Source: Amycolatopsis sp. FBCC-B4732
Lineage (GTDB): Bacteria > Actinomycetota > Actinomycetes > Mycobacteriales > Pseudonocardiaceae
NCBI RefSeq assembly: GCF_023008405.1
Contig: NZ_CP095376.1
Location: 1,512,001 to 1,576,000, forward strand
Reading direction: 5' to 3'
Length of the DNA stretch: 64,000 nucleotides
The translations under genes were made by a program, and so were the position numbers. Of the stretch, positions 32,997 to 40,275 are shown piece by piece. Each line of letters opens with the position of its first letter. Within the stretch, counting starts at the first letter, position 1. The notes under the pieces were generated by a model that saw only the letters and a program-made list of their open reading frames with translations, did no database searches and was not told the origin of the DNA.

Positions 32997-33028
32997 AGTT
33001 CATGAACAAGAAACCGATCCGCCTCTGA
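32997..33028 (+). repeat. Right attachment core (attR), original ALDH 3' end
   Basis: A 32-bp copy of the ALDH terminus with one substitution (C33019), still encoding FMNKKPIRL and TGA. The stop of the convergent monooxygenase gene begins 4 bp later, so in the element-free chromosome ALDH and the monooxygenase would meet tail-to-tail 4 bp apart. Confidence 0.9.
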
Positions 33029-33032
33029 AACC

Positions 33033-34139
33033 TCAGCTCGGCTGGAAGAACTCCAGCAACCGGCGGCTCGCGTCCGGGGACATCAGCAGTTCCTGCATCC
33101 GCGCCGACATCTCGGCCGCCTTGCCCGTGCGTTCGTACATCTCCCGCTCGTACTTCCCGATCGCCGAAGGGATGTCCGGCTGTTCGGCCAGTGCGAGGCC
33201 CAGCGCCGCGCCGTCCAGCAGTGCCATGTTCGCTCCCTCGCCCACCGGGGGCATCAGGTGGGCCGCGTCGCCGATCAACGTCACGTCCGGGCGCGGCGGC
33301 CAGGTCAGGCCCGGGGGGAGGGTCGTGATCGTGCGGGGGAGCACAGTGTCGTCGCAGGCCTCGATCAGCGCTGTGATGCCCGGGGCCCAGCCGGGGAGGA
33401 GTTCGATCAGGCGGGCGCGGGCGGCGGCCGGGTCGTCGAGCGGGATTCCGCTCGTCGCCAGCCAGTCTTCGCCCGTGTTGTAGAAGCTGAGGCCGATGCG
33501 GACGCGGCTGTCGCCGTTGCGCTGGGCCGCCAGGGAAATGCCCTTGCCGAACACCCAGTAGTTGCCGCGGCCCACCATGGCCGCCAGGTCCGGGTGGGTG
33601 CGGTCGATGTCGGGGATGCCGAGCTCGACGGTGTTCTGGCCGATGTGCACCGGGCGGGCGTCGGTAAGCAGGGCGCGGACGCGGGACTGGGCACCGTCCG
33701 CGCCGACCAGCAGGTCGTACTCCGCGCTGCTCCCGTCGGTGAAGTGCACGACGCCGTCGCCGGCGGACGCGTACGCGTGCCCCCAGCGGACCGTGCCGGC
33801 GGGGAGGGAGTCCAGCAGCAGGTCGCGCAGGTCGGCGCGGTCGACCTCGGGACGCAGGAGCGGTGCGTCGTCCGGTGTGTCCTCCTGGAGCAGCAGCGTG
33901 CCGTCCGGCTCGAGCAGGCGCATGTCCTGGCCTTCGCCGCGGGCGATGGCGAAGAACTCGTCGATCAGGCCGGCCTCGCGCAGCGCCCGCTGCCCGGAGT
34001 GGATGTCCAGCATCCCGCCCTGGCCGCGGGCTTCGCGCGACGACTCCCGCTCGTACACGACGGCCTCGACGCCGTTCACGTGCAGCACCCGGGCCAGGGC
34101 CAGGCCGCCCAGGCCCGCTCCGACGATGGCGATGGTCAT
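33033..34139 (-). CDS. FAD-dependent monooxygenase (TetX/PHBH-like)
   Basis: A 368-residue class A flavoprotein hydroxylase. FAD motifs: GAGLGG (residues 7-12, dinucleotide-binding), the DG motif (LVGADGAQSRVR) and GDAAHLMPPVGEGANMALLDG near 290. It uses NADPH and O2 to hydroxylate an aromatic or polyketide-like substrate. Resemblance to TetX is general to the group, and no drug specificity is implied. Divergent from a TetR gene with a clear palindrome between them, so it is probably induced by the substrate. Confidence 0.93.
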   Translation of the reverse strand: MTIAIVGAGLGGLALARVLHVNGVEAVVYERESSREARGQGGMLDIHSGQRALREAGLIDEFFAIARGEGQDMRLLEPDGTLLLQEDTPDDAPLLRPEVDRADLRDLLLDSLPAGTVRWGHAYASAGDGVVHFTDGSSAEYDLLVGADGAQSRVRALLTDARPVHIGQNTVELGIPDIDRTHPDLAAMVGRGNYWVFGKGISLAAQRNGDSRVRIGLSFYNTGEDWLATSGIPLDDPAAARARLIELLPGWAPGITALIEACDDTVLPRTITTLPPGLTWPPRPDVTLIGDAAHLMPPVGEGANMALLDGAALGLALAEQPDIPSAIGKYEREMYERTGKAAEMSARMQELLMSPDASRRLLEFFQPS

Positions 34140-34157
34140 GGCTTCCTCCGATGCACC

Positions 34158-34180
34158 GTATCGATCGATACACTGTATCG
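34158..34180. promoter_or_regulatory. TetR operator candidate between monooxygenase and regulator
   Basis: The palindrome GTATCGATCGATAC (34158-34171) overlaps a second dyad GATAC-ACT-GTATC (34167-34179). The whole 66-bp gap holds both promoters, so a bound repressor would block both genes. Confidence 0.75.
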
Positions 34181-34205
34181 CAGAAGGCGTTGTATTGTCC
34201 GCGGC

Positions 34206-34889
34206 ATGGTGGTGTGGGAGCGGCCGGAGCCGCCGGATCGGCCGGTGCCGGCCCCGCTGAGCAGGGAATTGATCGTCCGGGCGGCGGTCCGGCTGGCCGA
34301 CGCGGACGGCCTCGTGGCGGTTTCGCTGCGCAAGGTCGCCGCGGAGCTGGACGTCGGGCCGATGCGGCTGTACGGCTACATCGCCACCAAGGAAGAGCTG
34401 CTCGACCTGATGGCCGACGCGGTCCACGGCGGGATCCGGCCGGCCGGGGACGGGTGGCGCGAAGTGCTGCTCTCGCTGGCCGAAGCCACCCGGCAGGCCG
34501 TCCGCCGCCACGAATGGTTCGCCGACCTGATCGGCGGACGGCCCGCGCTCGGGCCGAACGCGCTGGCCAAGGGCGAGGCGGTGGTGGCCGCGCTGGACGG
34601 CGTCAGCGTGGACGACGTCATGCCGGTCGTCTCCGCGGTCGACGCGTACGTGATCGGTGCGGTGCGCCGCGAGACCGCCGAACGCCGCGCCGAGCGCAGT
34701 TCCGGGATGGACCGGGAACAGTGGCAGCGGTCCTACGGCCCGTACCTGCAGCGGACCCTGGCCACCGGTCGCTACCCCGCGCTGTCCACGGTCATCCACG
34801 ACGCCGTCCACCTCGACGCCGACGAGACCTTCCGGCTGGGCCTCGACTTCCTCCTCGACGGCATCGAAGCGCGGCTCGCTAGGGGATGA
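34206..34889 (+). CDS. TetR-family regulator (TetR_C_1 type)
   Basis: A 227-residue repressor. HTH: LSRELIVRAAVRLADADGLV, VSLRKVAAELDVGPMRLYGY. The C-terminal domain (about 80-225) resembles the ligand domain of TetR-like multidrug sensors (VIGAVRRETAERRAERSSGM). The ATG at 34206 lies right at the shared promoter. It should control the divergent monooxygenase. Its 3' end overlaps the convergent solute-binding gene by 11 bp. Confidence 0.92.
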   Translation: MVVWERPEPPDRPVPAPLSRELIVRAAVRLADADGLVAVSLRKVAAELDVGPMRLYGYIATKEELLDLMADAVHGGIRPAGDGWREVLLSLAEATRQAVRRHEWFADLIGGRPALGPNALAKGEAVVAALDGVSVDDVMPVVSAVDAYVIGAVRRETAERRAERSSGMDREQWQRSYGPYLQRTLATGRYPALSTVIHDAVHLDADETFRLGLDFLLDGIEARLARG

Positions 34890-36165
34890 TGCCCCGCGAA
34901 TCCAGGGCGTCGGCCAAGCGCTCGCGCAGTTCCTTCGCCGTCGCCTGGACGTCGATCTCCGCCGGCGGGGAAAGGACCTTCGACATCACCGTCGACAGGT
35001 TTTGGTACGCCGGGGTCAGCGGGCGGACCGCCGCGTCCGTCAGCGCGGCCCGGATGTCGTCCTTCATCGGGTACTGGTCGGCCATCGTCGGGTTTTCCTT
35101 GGCGTCGGCCGGTTTCGCCGCGTCGAGCGGGCTGGTGTCGCGGTAGATCGTCGCGATGCTCGGCGGGATACCGTCGACCAGCGCCTGGTACTTCTGGCTC
35201 GCCGCGTTCCGCAGGCACAGCGCCGCTTCGAACGCTTCGGGCTTGTGCTGGGAGTACGTGCTGACCGCGAGGTTGAAGCCGCCGATGGTCACCCGGCTCG
35301 GCTGGCCCGCGGTCACCGACGGGTAGCGCGTCCACTTGAAGTGGCTGAGGTCCTGCCGCTTTTCCTTGGCGTAGGAGGCGTAGACGAACGGCCAGTTCAG
35401 CTCGGTCGCCGCCTGCCCGCGCTGGAACGCCTGGCGGATCTCGTCCTCCTTCTGGTTCGTCAGCGACGGGTCGGTGATCCCCGCGGTGGTGAGCCGCTTG
35501 AGGAGCTCCAGCGCGCGCACCGCGCCGTCGTCCATCACGACCGAACGGCCGTCGTCGGACAGGATGTGCCCGCCCGCCGAGGCGACCAGCGTGTTGTAGA
35601 AGACGACCAGGCCCTCGTACTGCGCGCCGGTGAACAGCACCTGGTACGGCTTCCCGGCCGCCTTCAGCTGTTCCGCCTGCGTCATCAGCTCGTCGAACGT
35701 CTTCGGCGGCGACGGCGTGATCCGGTCGTCGTACCAGAGCAGCTGGACGTTGGTGTTCTTGGTGGCGCCGTAGAGCTTCCCGTTCCACTTGGCCGTGGCG
35801 AGCGGACCGGGCAGCACGTCCCGGGTGGCCGCGGCCGCGTTCGCGCCGGTCCATTCCTCGGCCCAGCCCGCTTCGGCGAACTCCGGCACCCACGTGACGT
35901 CGAGGCCGAGCACGTCCAGGGACGCGTCGCCCGCGGCGAGCCGGCGGACCATCTGCTCGCGCTGGCCGTCCGCGCCGCGCGGCAGTTTGTTGTAGACGAT
36001 CTTGTACTTGCCCGCGGCGGCCGCGGTGCAGCGGTCGACCACCGTCTGCAGGTGGTCCTCCGGCGAGATGTACAGGTTGATCGTCAGCCCGGCGGCCGAG
36101 GAGCACGCGACGAGCGCGGTGCCGGCCAGCACGGCCGCGGCCGTGAGGGGGAGGAGCTGGCGCAT
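34879..36165 (-). CDS. Sugar ABC transporter solute-binding lipoprotein, orphan
   Basis: A 428-residue family 1 extracellular solute-binding protein. The lipoprotein signal ends in LVAC with Cys21, and the mature part has the sugar-binding pattern (VTWVPEFAEAGWAEEWTGAN, YGATKNTNVQLLWYDDR, QGQAA-like QRGQAATELNWPF). The ATG at 36165 gives a normal signal peptide; a start at 36213 would run over the operator. No permease genes lie near it, so it must use components encoded elsewhere. It is divergent from a LacI gene with two identical operators between them. Confidence 0.92.
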   Translation of the reverse strand: MRQLLPLTAAAVLAGTALVACSSAAGLTINLYISPEDHLQTVVDRCTAAAAGKYKIVYNKLPRGADGQREQMVRRLAAGDASLDVLGLDVTWVPEFAEAGWAEEWTGANAAAATRDVLPGPLATAKWNGKLYGATKNTNVQLLWYDDRITPSPPKTFDELMTQAEQLKAAGKPYQVLFTGAQYEGLVVFYNTLVASAGGHILSDDGRSVVMDDGAVRALELLKRLTTAGITDPSLTNQKEDEIRQAFQRGQAATELNWPFVYASYAKEKRQDLSHFKWTRYPSVTAGQPSRVTIGGFNLAVSTYSQHKPEAFEAALCLRNAASQKYQALVDGIPPSIATIYRDTSPLDAAKPADAKENPTMADQYPMKDDIRAALTDAAVRPLTPAYQNLSTVMSKVLSPPAEIDVQATAKELRERLADALDSRGIIP

Positions 36166-36198
36166 GTCGGCCTCCTTATCGGACAGGCGACGCGCGAT

Positions 36199-36278
36199 TG
36201 CAAGCGCTTGCATCGATGATTAGCCTTGATCAAGGTAGGTGTCAATGGTGGCAACTCGGATGGTTGCAAGCGCTTGCA
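36199..36278. promoter_or_regulatory. Paired LacI-type operators TGCAAGCGCTTGCA
   Basis: The perfect 14-bp palindrome TGCAAGCGCTTGCA occurs twice, at 36199-36212 and 36265-36278 (66 bp apart). A third dyad CCTTGATCAAGG lies between at 36224-36235. The central CG flanked by AAGC/GCTT is typical for LacI-family binding. The pair may allow looping and mutual control of the sugar-binding protein and the regulator. Confidence 0.88.
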
Positions 36279-36294
36279 GCGAAGGGGGCGGGGC

Positions 36295-37317
36295 ATGCCG
36301 GACAAGCTCGACGACGTCGCCCGGGTCGCCGGGGTCTCGGCGGCCACCGTGTCGCGGGCGCTGCGCGGGGTGCCGGGCGTCGCCGAGCGCACGCGGACCC
36401 GGGTGCTGGCGGCCGCCGCGCAGCTGGGCTACGCGATCTCGCCCGCGGCGTCGAGCCTGGCCACCGGCCGCACCGGGACGGTCGGCGTGCTCGTCCCCTA
36501 CGTCGACCGCTGGTACTTCTCGCGCCTCATCTCCGGCGTCGAGCGGGTGCTGCGCGAGGCCGGGATCAGCCTGCTGCTCTACAACCTCGGCGACGACGCG
36601 GGCCGCGTGCGGTTCTTCGCCGACCTGCCGCTGCGCCGCCGGGTCGACGCCGTGCTCGTGCTCTCCCTGCCCCTGGCGGCTTCCGAACGCGAGCTGCTGC
36701 TGGGGCTCGGCACCCCGCTCGTCACGGTCGGCACCGAGGAACCCGGCGCGGACTCGGTCGGCATCGACGACCACGCCGCCGCCGCGGCCGCGATGCGGCA
36801 CCTGGTCCAGCTCGGGCACCGCGAAATCGCGTTCATCGGCGAGGACGAGCCCGTCCCGCTCGGCTTCACGACGCCGTTGCGGCGGCTCGCGGCCTACCGC
36901 GAGGTCTACCACGCGGTGTGCCGGGAGGACGGCCGCGAGCCGGACCCCGCGTTCGAGACCGGTGGCGGCTTCACCGTCGCGGGCGGGGAGCGGGCGATGG
37001 GGACGCTGCTCGGCCTGCCCCGCCGGCCGACCGCGGTGTTCGCGGCGTCCGACGAAATGGCGTTCGGGGCGCTGCGGACGCTGCGCCGGGCCGGGCTGCG
37101 GGTGCCGTCGGACGTCTCGGTGGTCGGCTTCGACGACCACGACCTCGCCGATCTGCTCGAACTGAGCACCGTGGCGCAGCCGGTGGCGGAGCTCGGGGAG
37201 CGGGCCGGACGGCTGCTGCGCGCGAGGTTGTCCGGCGGAAAAATCGCGACATCGCCCGCGATTGTCGGGACACACCTGGTACTTCGGGGTAGTACTGCGC
37301 CGCCGCCGGGGCGTTGA
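36295..37317 (+). CDS. LacI-family transcriptional regulator
   Basis: A 340-residue regulator. HTH: LDDVARVAGVSAATVSRALR (5-24), hinge LGYAISPAASSLATGRT. The periplasmic-binding-like core runs from VGVLVPYVDRWYFSRLISGV to VPSDVSVVGFDDHDLADLLE. Sugar effector unknown. The ATG at 36295 lies 16 bp after the second palindrome, so it is likely autoregulated. Confidence 0.95.
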   Translation: MPDKLDDVARVAGVSAATVSRALRGVPGVAERTRTRVLAAAAQLGYAISPAASSLATGRTGTVGVLVPYVDRWYFSRLISGVERVLREAGISLLLYNLGDDAGRVRFFADLPLRRRVDAVLVLSLPLAASERELLLGLGTPLVTVGTEEPGADSVGIDDHAAAAAAMRHLVQLGHREIAFIGEDEPVPLGFTTPLRRLAAYREVYHAVCREDGREPDPAFETGGGFTVAGGERAMGTLLGLPRRPTAVFAASDEMAFGALRTLRRAGLRVPSDVSVVGFDDHDLADLLELSTVAQPVAELGERAGRLLRARLSGGKIATSPAIVGTHLVLRGSTAPPPGR

Positions 37318-37355
37318 TCAGCGGTTTTTCCGGCACTACTCCGTCCGGTCGATTG

Positions 37356-37374
37356 CGGGTGAGTCGATCACCCG
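37356..37374. promoter_or_regulatory. CGGGTGA/TCACCCG dyad upstream of the DUF742 gene
   Basis: A 7-bp perfect inverted repeat with a 5-nt centre, 46 bp before the DUF742 start, beside AT-rich DNA (CAAATAATCGCC). It may be an operator or a small hairpin ending the lacI transcript. Confidence 0.4.
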
Positions 37375-37419
37375 GTCAAATAATCGCCGACAAGGATTAA
37401 TCGCCGTGAGGAGCTGGCT

Positions 37420-37788
37420 GTGCACTGGGGGTCCGTGCTCGAAGAAGGCGGAGCGGGGATGGTCCGTCCGTACTTCCGCACTCATGGCCGCACCCGTCCG
37501 ACCCGGGACCTGCCGGTTGAGACGCTCGTCTCGATCACGCAGCGGGGACGGGCGGTGGTGCGGGGGAGCACGCGGGAGGAGACGGAGATCTGCGCGCTGC
37601 TCCGGACTTCGCAGTCGGTCGCGGAGGTCGCCGCGCGGCGCCGGATCCCGCTGGGGGTGGCGCGGGTCCTGCTGTCGGACCTGGCGGACCGCGGGATCGT
37701 CGCCGTGCACACCGCCCGGAAGGGTACGGGGAACCGGCCGAGCCTCGAACTGATGGAACGCATCCTGCACGGGCTCAGCCGGATCTGA
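37420..37788 (+). CDS. DUF742 protein, outside a conservon
   Basis: A 122-residue DUF742 protein (VRPYFRTHGRTRPTRDLPVE at 15-34, then LLRTSQSVAEVAARRRIPLG, VARVLLSDLADRGIVAVH). The winged-helix-like fold is usually encoded in cvn conservons beside a Roadblock protein and a small GTPase. None of these is adjacent here. The GTG at 37420 follows GAGGAG. Its role is unknown, possibly a stand-alone signalling adaptor. Confidence 0.88.
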   Translation: MHWGSVLEEGGAGMVRPYFRTHGRTRPTRDLPVETLVSITQRGRAVVRGSTREETEICALLRTSQSVAEVAARRRIPLGVARVLLSDLADRGIVAVHTARKGTGNRPSLELMERILHGLSRI

Positions 37789-37796
37789 AAGCGCTC

Positions 37797-38627
37797 TCAC
37801 GCGGTGGTGAACTCCTGGACCAGCCGGGCGAACTCCGCGGGCTGGTCGAGTGGCAGCAACGTGTAGCTGTCGTCGACCAGCGCCAGTTTTCCCTTGGGCA
37901 GCAACGCGGTCAGCCGTTCGCCGTGCTCCGGCGGCATCACGCGGTCCTCGCGGGCCCAGACCACCAGCGCCGGCCGGTCGAACGCAGGCAGCCGCTCGGC
38001 CACCGCCACCAGGATTCCCGGCGCCGCGGCGAACTCCCGCAGGACGCGAACCGTGTCGCGGCGGATGCCGGCGTCGCCGAGCAACGGCCGGATCCAGCGT
38101 GCCGCGACGGCGTCACCGCGTTTGGTGAGCCGGCCGAACGCGATCGGCAGCCGGCGCACCGCGCGCAGCCGCATCTGCTGCATGAACACGCCGAACAGCC
38201 CTGGTGACAGCTTTCCGGTCAGGAACAACGTCTTTCCGGTCAGCCCGGGCGGGAAGTTGTCGAACGCGTCGCACGAAGCCAGCACCACCCGGCTGACGCG
38301 CGCAACGCGGTCGGCCATGAGCAGCTGCACCAGCGCGCCGCCGGTGTCGACGCCGACCAGGGTCACCTCGCGCAGGTCGAGGCCTTCGAGGAACTCCGTC
38401 AGCAGCCGGGCGATCCCGGGTAGCGACAGGTCGGCGCCAGGACGCATCGGCTTGCGGTGGGCGCCCAGCGGCAACGCCGGGACCACGCACCGGTGACCGG
38501 GCAGCGCGGCGACCGGGCCGTCCCAGAGCGAGCCGTCCATCAGGAGGCCGTGGACGAACACCACGACCGGGCCCGGCCCACCCGTGTCGGTGTACTCGAC
38601 GGTCCCCGCGGTCAGCTCGATCTGCAT
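37797..38627 (-). CDS. Alpha/beta hydrolase with missing catalytic His
   Basis: A 276-residue alpha/beta hydrolase of the haloalkane dehalogenase/epoxide hydrolase type. HG oxyanion motif FVHGLLMDG at 24-32, nucleophile elbow GVDTGG with Asp94, and acid D228 (AREDRVMPP). The expected His, normally in a DSGHFxxxDQP segment, is Tyr255 (DDSYTLLPLDQP). That would break the normal triad, so the protein may be inactive, use another residue or have lost its role. A 14-bp palindrome is just upstream, near a TetR gene. Confidence 0.85.
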   Translation of the reverse strand: MQIELTAGTVEYTDTGGPGPVVVFVHGLLMDGSLWDGPVAALPGHRCVVPALPLGAHRKPMRPGADLSLPGIARLLTEFLEGLDLREVTLVGVDTGGALVQLLMADRVARVSRVVLASCDAFDNFPPGLTGKTLFLTGKLSPGLFGVFMQQMRLRAVRRLPIAFGRLTKRGDAVAARWIRPLLGDAGIRRDTVRVLREFAAAPGILVAVAERLPAFDRPALVVWAREDRVMPPEHGERLTALLPKGKLALVDDSYTLLPLDQPAEFARLVQEFTTA

Positions 38628-38637
38628 GGTTCGAAGT

Positions 38638-38651
38638 GAACCACGTGGTTC
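38638..38651. promoter_or_regulatory. GAACCACGTGGTTC palindrome
   Basis: A perfect 14-bp palindrome 10 bp upstream of the hydrolase start. The upstream TetR gene on the same strand ends at 38668, so it is a candidate operator for that regulator acting on the hydrolase. Confidence 0.65.
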
Positions 38652-38667
38652 GCAAACTGTCGAGGGC

Positions 38668-39273
38668 TCAGTGCGCGGCTTCCTCCCGGGCCACCGCGCG
38701 CAGCAGCGCCTCGAACCCGGCCTCGGCGCCGGAGCCGTCGTCGCTGGTCAGCAGGTCGACGAGGAAGCCGCGCAGGGTGGCGAGGATCATCGAGGCGACT
38801 TCGTGCTTGCGCTGCTCGGGCCAGTCCGCCGGACAGAACGAAAGCAGCGTCGGGAGGTACTGCTGCGACGCTCCGCGGCCGAGCGCCGCGTACCGGCCCG
38901 GGTCGTACATCGCCAGGCCCATCGCCTGGTCGAGCACCCGGCGCAGCTCCGACTCCTCGTCGCGCAGGCTCACCCAGGCGGCACGCACGCGGTCGGTCAG
39001 TGTCGAGGGTTCCGCCGCGACGGCCGCCAGCGCGTTGCCGATCCGCCGCTCCCGCAACGAAAAGACCACCTGTCGCAGCAGGTCTTCGACGCCGTCGAAG
39101 TGGTAGAGCAGCACTTTGTGCGTCGTCCCGGCCGACCGTGCCGCCCGCCGCAGCGAGAAGTCGACGAGACCGTTCTCGGCGACGTCGTCGGTGATCGTCG
39201 CCAGCAGCTCCCGGCGCCGGGCCTCGCCGCGGGCCGAGCCGGCCGACCGCCGGTAGCCAGTAGCGTTCTCCAT
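38668..39273 (-). CDS. TetR-family regulator
   Basis: A 201-residue regulator: HTH ELLATITDDVAENGLVDFSL then RRAARSAGTTHKVLLYHFDG. The C-terminal ligand domain is not assigned to a subgroup. It precedes the hydrolase gene on the same strand and is divergent from an SDR gene 32 bp away, so it may control both. Confidence 0.92.
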   Translation of the reverse strand: MENATGYRRSAGSARGEARRRELLATITDDVAENGLVDFSLRRAARSAGTTHKVLLYHFDGVEDLLRQVVFSLRERRIGNALAAVAAEPSTLTDRVRAAWVSLRDEESELRRVLDQAMGLAMYDPGRYAALGRGASQQYLPTLLSFCPADWPEQRKHEVASMILATLRGFLVDLLTSDDGSGAEAGFEALLRAVAREEAAH

Positions 39274-39305
39274 GCGGGACAGCTTGGCACGGGGAGGGGA
39301 CGTCG

Positions 39306-40169
39306 ATGCGGGTGCTGGTGACCGGAGGCAACGCGGGGATCGGGTATTTCGCCGCGGAGCAGCTGGCTTCGGCGGGCGCGGACGTCGTGCTCGGCAGCCG
39401 CGACGCGGCGAAGGCGGAAGCCGCGATCGCGTCGATCCGGTCGCGGGTCGCCGGGGCGGTGGTGACGCACGTCCGGCTCGACCTGGCCGACCTGGCCCAA
39501 GTCGCCACCGTCGACACCGGTGAGCTCGACGCCGTCGTCTGCAACGCCGGGGTGCTGCTCGACCACCCGCCCCGCCGCGAGACCGCGGCCGGCCACGAGC
39601 TGATGTTCGGCACCAACCACCTCGGCCACTTCGCGCTGATCGCCCGGCTGCTGCCGGTGCTGGCGCCGGACGCGCGCATCGTCACCACCGGCAGCTTCGC
39701 CGCGAAGTCCGCGAAGCTCGACTTCGCCGACCTACAGAGCGAAGGCGGCTACGTCCCGAAGCGCGCTTACGAACGCTCCAAGGTCGCCCAGATGCTCTTC
39801 GCCGTCGAACTCGACCGGCGGCTGCGGGCAACGGGCTCGAAGCGGCTGAGCGTCATCGCCCACCCCGGTGGCGCCCTGGACTCGCTGACGCCGTCGCGGC
39901 CGCCGGTGCACGTCCGCACCACCGGCCAGTGGCTGCGCGGCCTGCCGGCCCGGGTGCTGCTGCACGGCAAGGACGCCGGTGCGCGGCCCGCCGTCCGCGC
40001 GGTGCTCGGCCCCGATGTCGCCGGTGGGCAGCTGTGGGGCCCGCGGGTGTTCGGCCTCCGCGGCCGGCCGAAGCTCGAGGAGCGCTGGGCGAACCTGACC
40101 GACGAGGCAGCTGCCGAGCGGCTCTGGGCGGAAAGTGCCACGCTGACCGGAGTGGACCCGCTGGCCTGA
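39306..40169 (+). CDS. SDR-family oxidoreductase
   Basis: A 287-residue short-chain dehydrogenase of the WWOX/retinol dehydrogenase group. TGGNAGIG cofactor motif at 6-13, CNAGVL motif, TTGSFAAKS and the catalytic YERSK. Its N-terminus lacks the extension seen in the SDR at 6018. Divergent from the TetR gene, so possibly substrate-induced. Substrate unknown. Confidence 0.92.
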   Translation: MRVLVTGGNAGIGYFAAEQLASAGADVVLGSRDAAKAEAAIASIRSRVAGAVVTHVRLDLADLAQVATVDTGELDAVVCNAGVLLDHPPRRETAAGHELMFGTNHLGHFALIARLLPVLAPDARIVTTGSFAAKSAKLDFADLQSEGGYVPKRAYERSKVAQMLFAVELDRRLRATGSKRLSVIAHPGGALDSLTPSRPPVHVRTTGQWLRGLPARVLLHGKDAGARPAVRAVLGPDVAGGQLWGPRVFGLRGRPKLEERWANLTDEAAAERLWAESATLTGVDPLA

Positions 40170-40170
40170 A

Positions 40171-40198
40171 TGCACAGCGCTGAGGCTCACGCTGTGCA
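40171..40198 (+). terminator. Hairpin after the SDR gene
   Basis: TGCACAGCG and its complement CGCTGTGCA (40190-40198) form a 9-bp stem with a 10-nt loop, immediately after the SDR stop and 77 bp before the permease operon. Confidence 0.75.
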
Positions 40199-40275
40199 CA
40201 TCGCACGGTGACGCCGCCGGGACCGCTGCTTACGGTGCGGGGAACCGTTTCCCCCGCACGGAGAAGGAGGTCGGC

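Larger units (their letters stand above)
21873..33028. mobile_element. AICE-type integrative element in the ALDH 3' end
   Basis: About 11.1 kb lies between two 32-bp copies of the ALDH 3' terminus. Content and order match actinomycete integrative and conjugative elements: tyrosine integrase, excisionase, RepSA-like initiator, single FtsK-like transfer protein, Pra-like activator and an HTH regulator. Two low-GC cargo genes lie at the right end. No phage structural, relaxase or type IV secretion genes are present, as expected for double-stranded DNA transfer by this class. All modules look intact, so the element may still be mobile. Confidence 0.93.

Noticed and set aside
21873..33028. Prophage interpretation of the integrated region
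   Set aside because: No capsid, terminase, tail or lysis genes; the rep, FtsK-like tra and Pra set fits an AICE.
33033..34139. Tetracycline-resistance call for the monooxygenase
   Set aside because: Only the general flavin hydroxylase motifs are shared with TetX; substrate cannot be read from the sequence.
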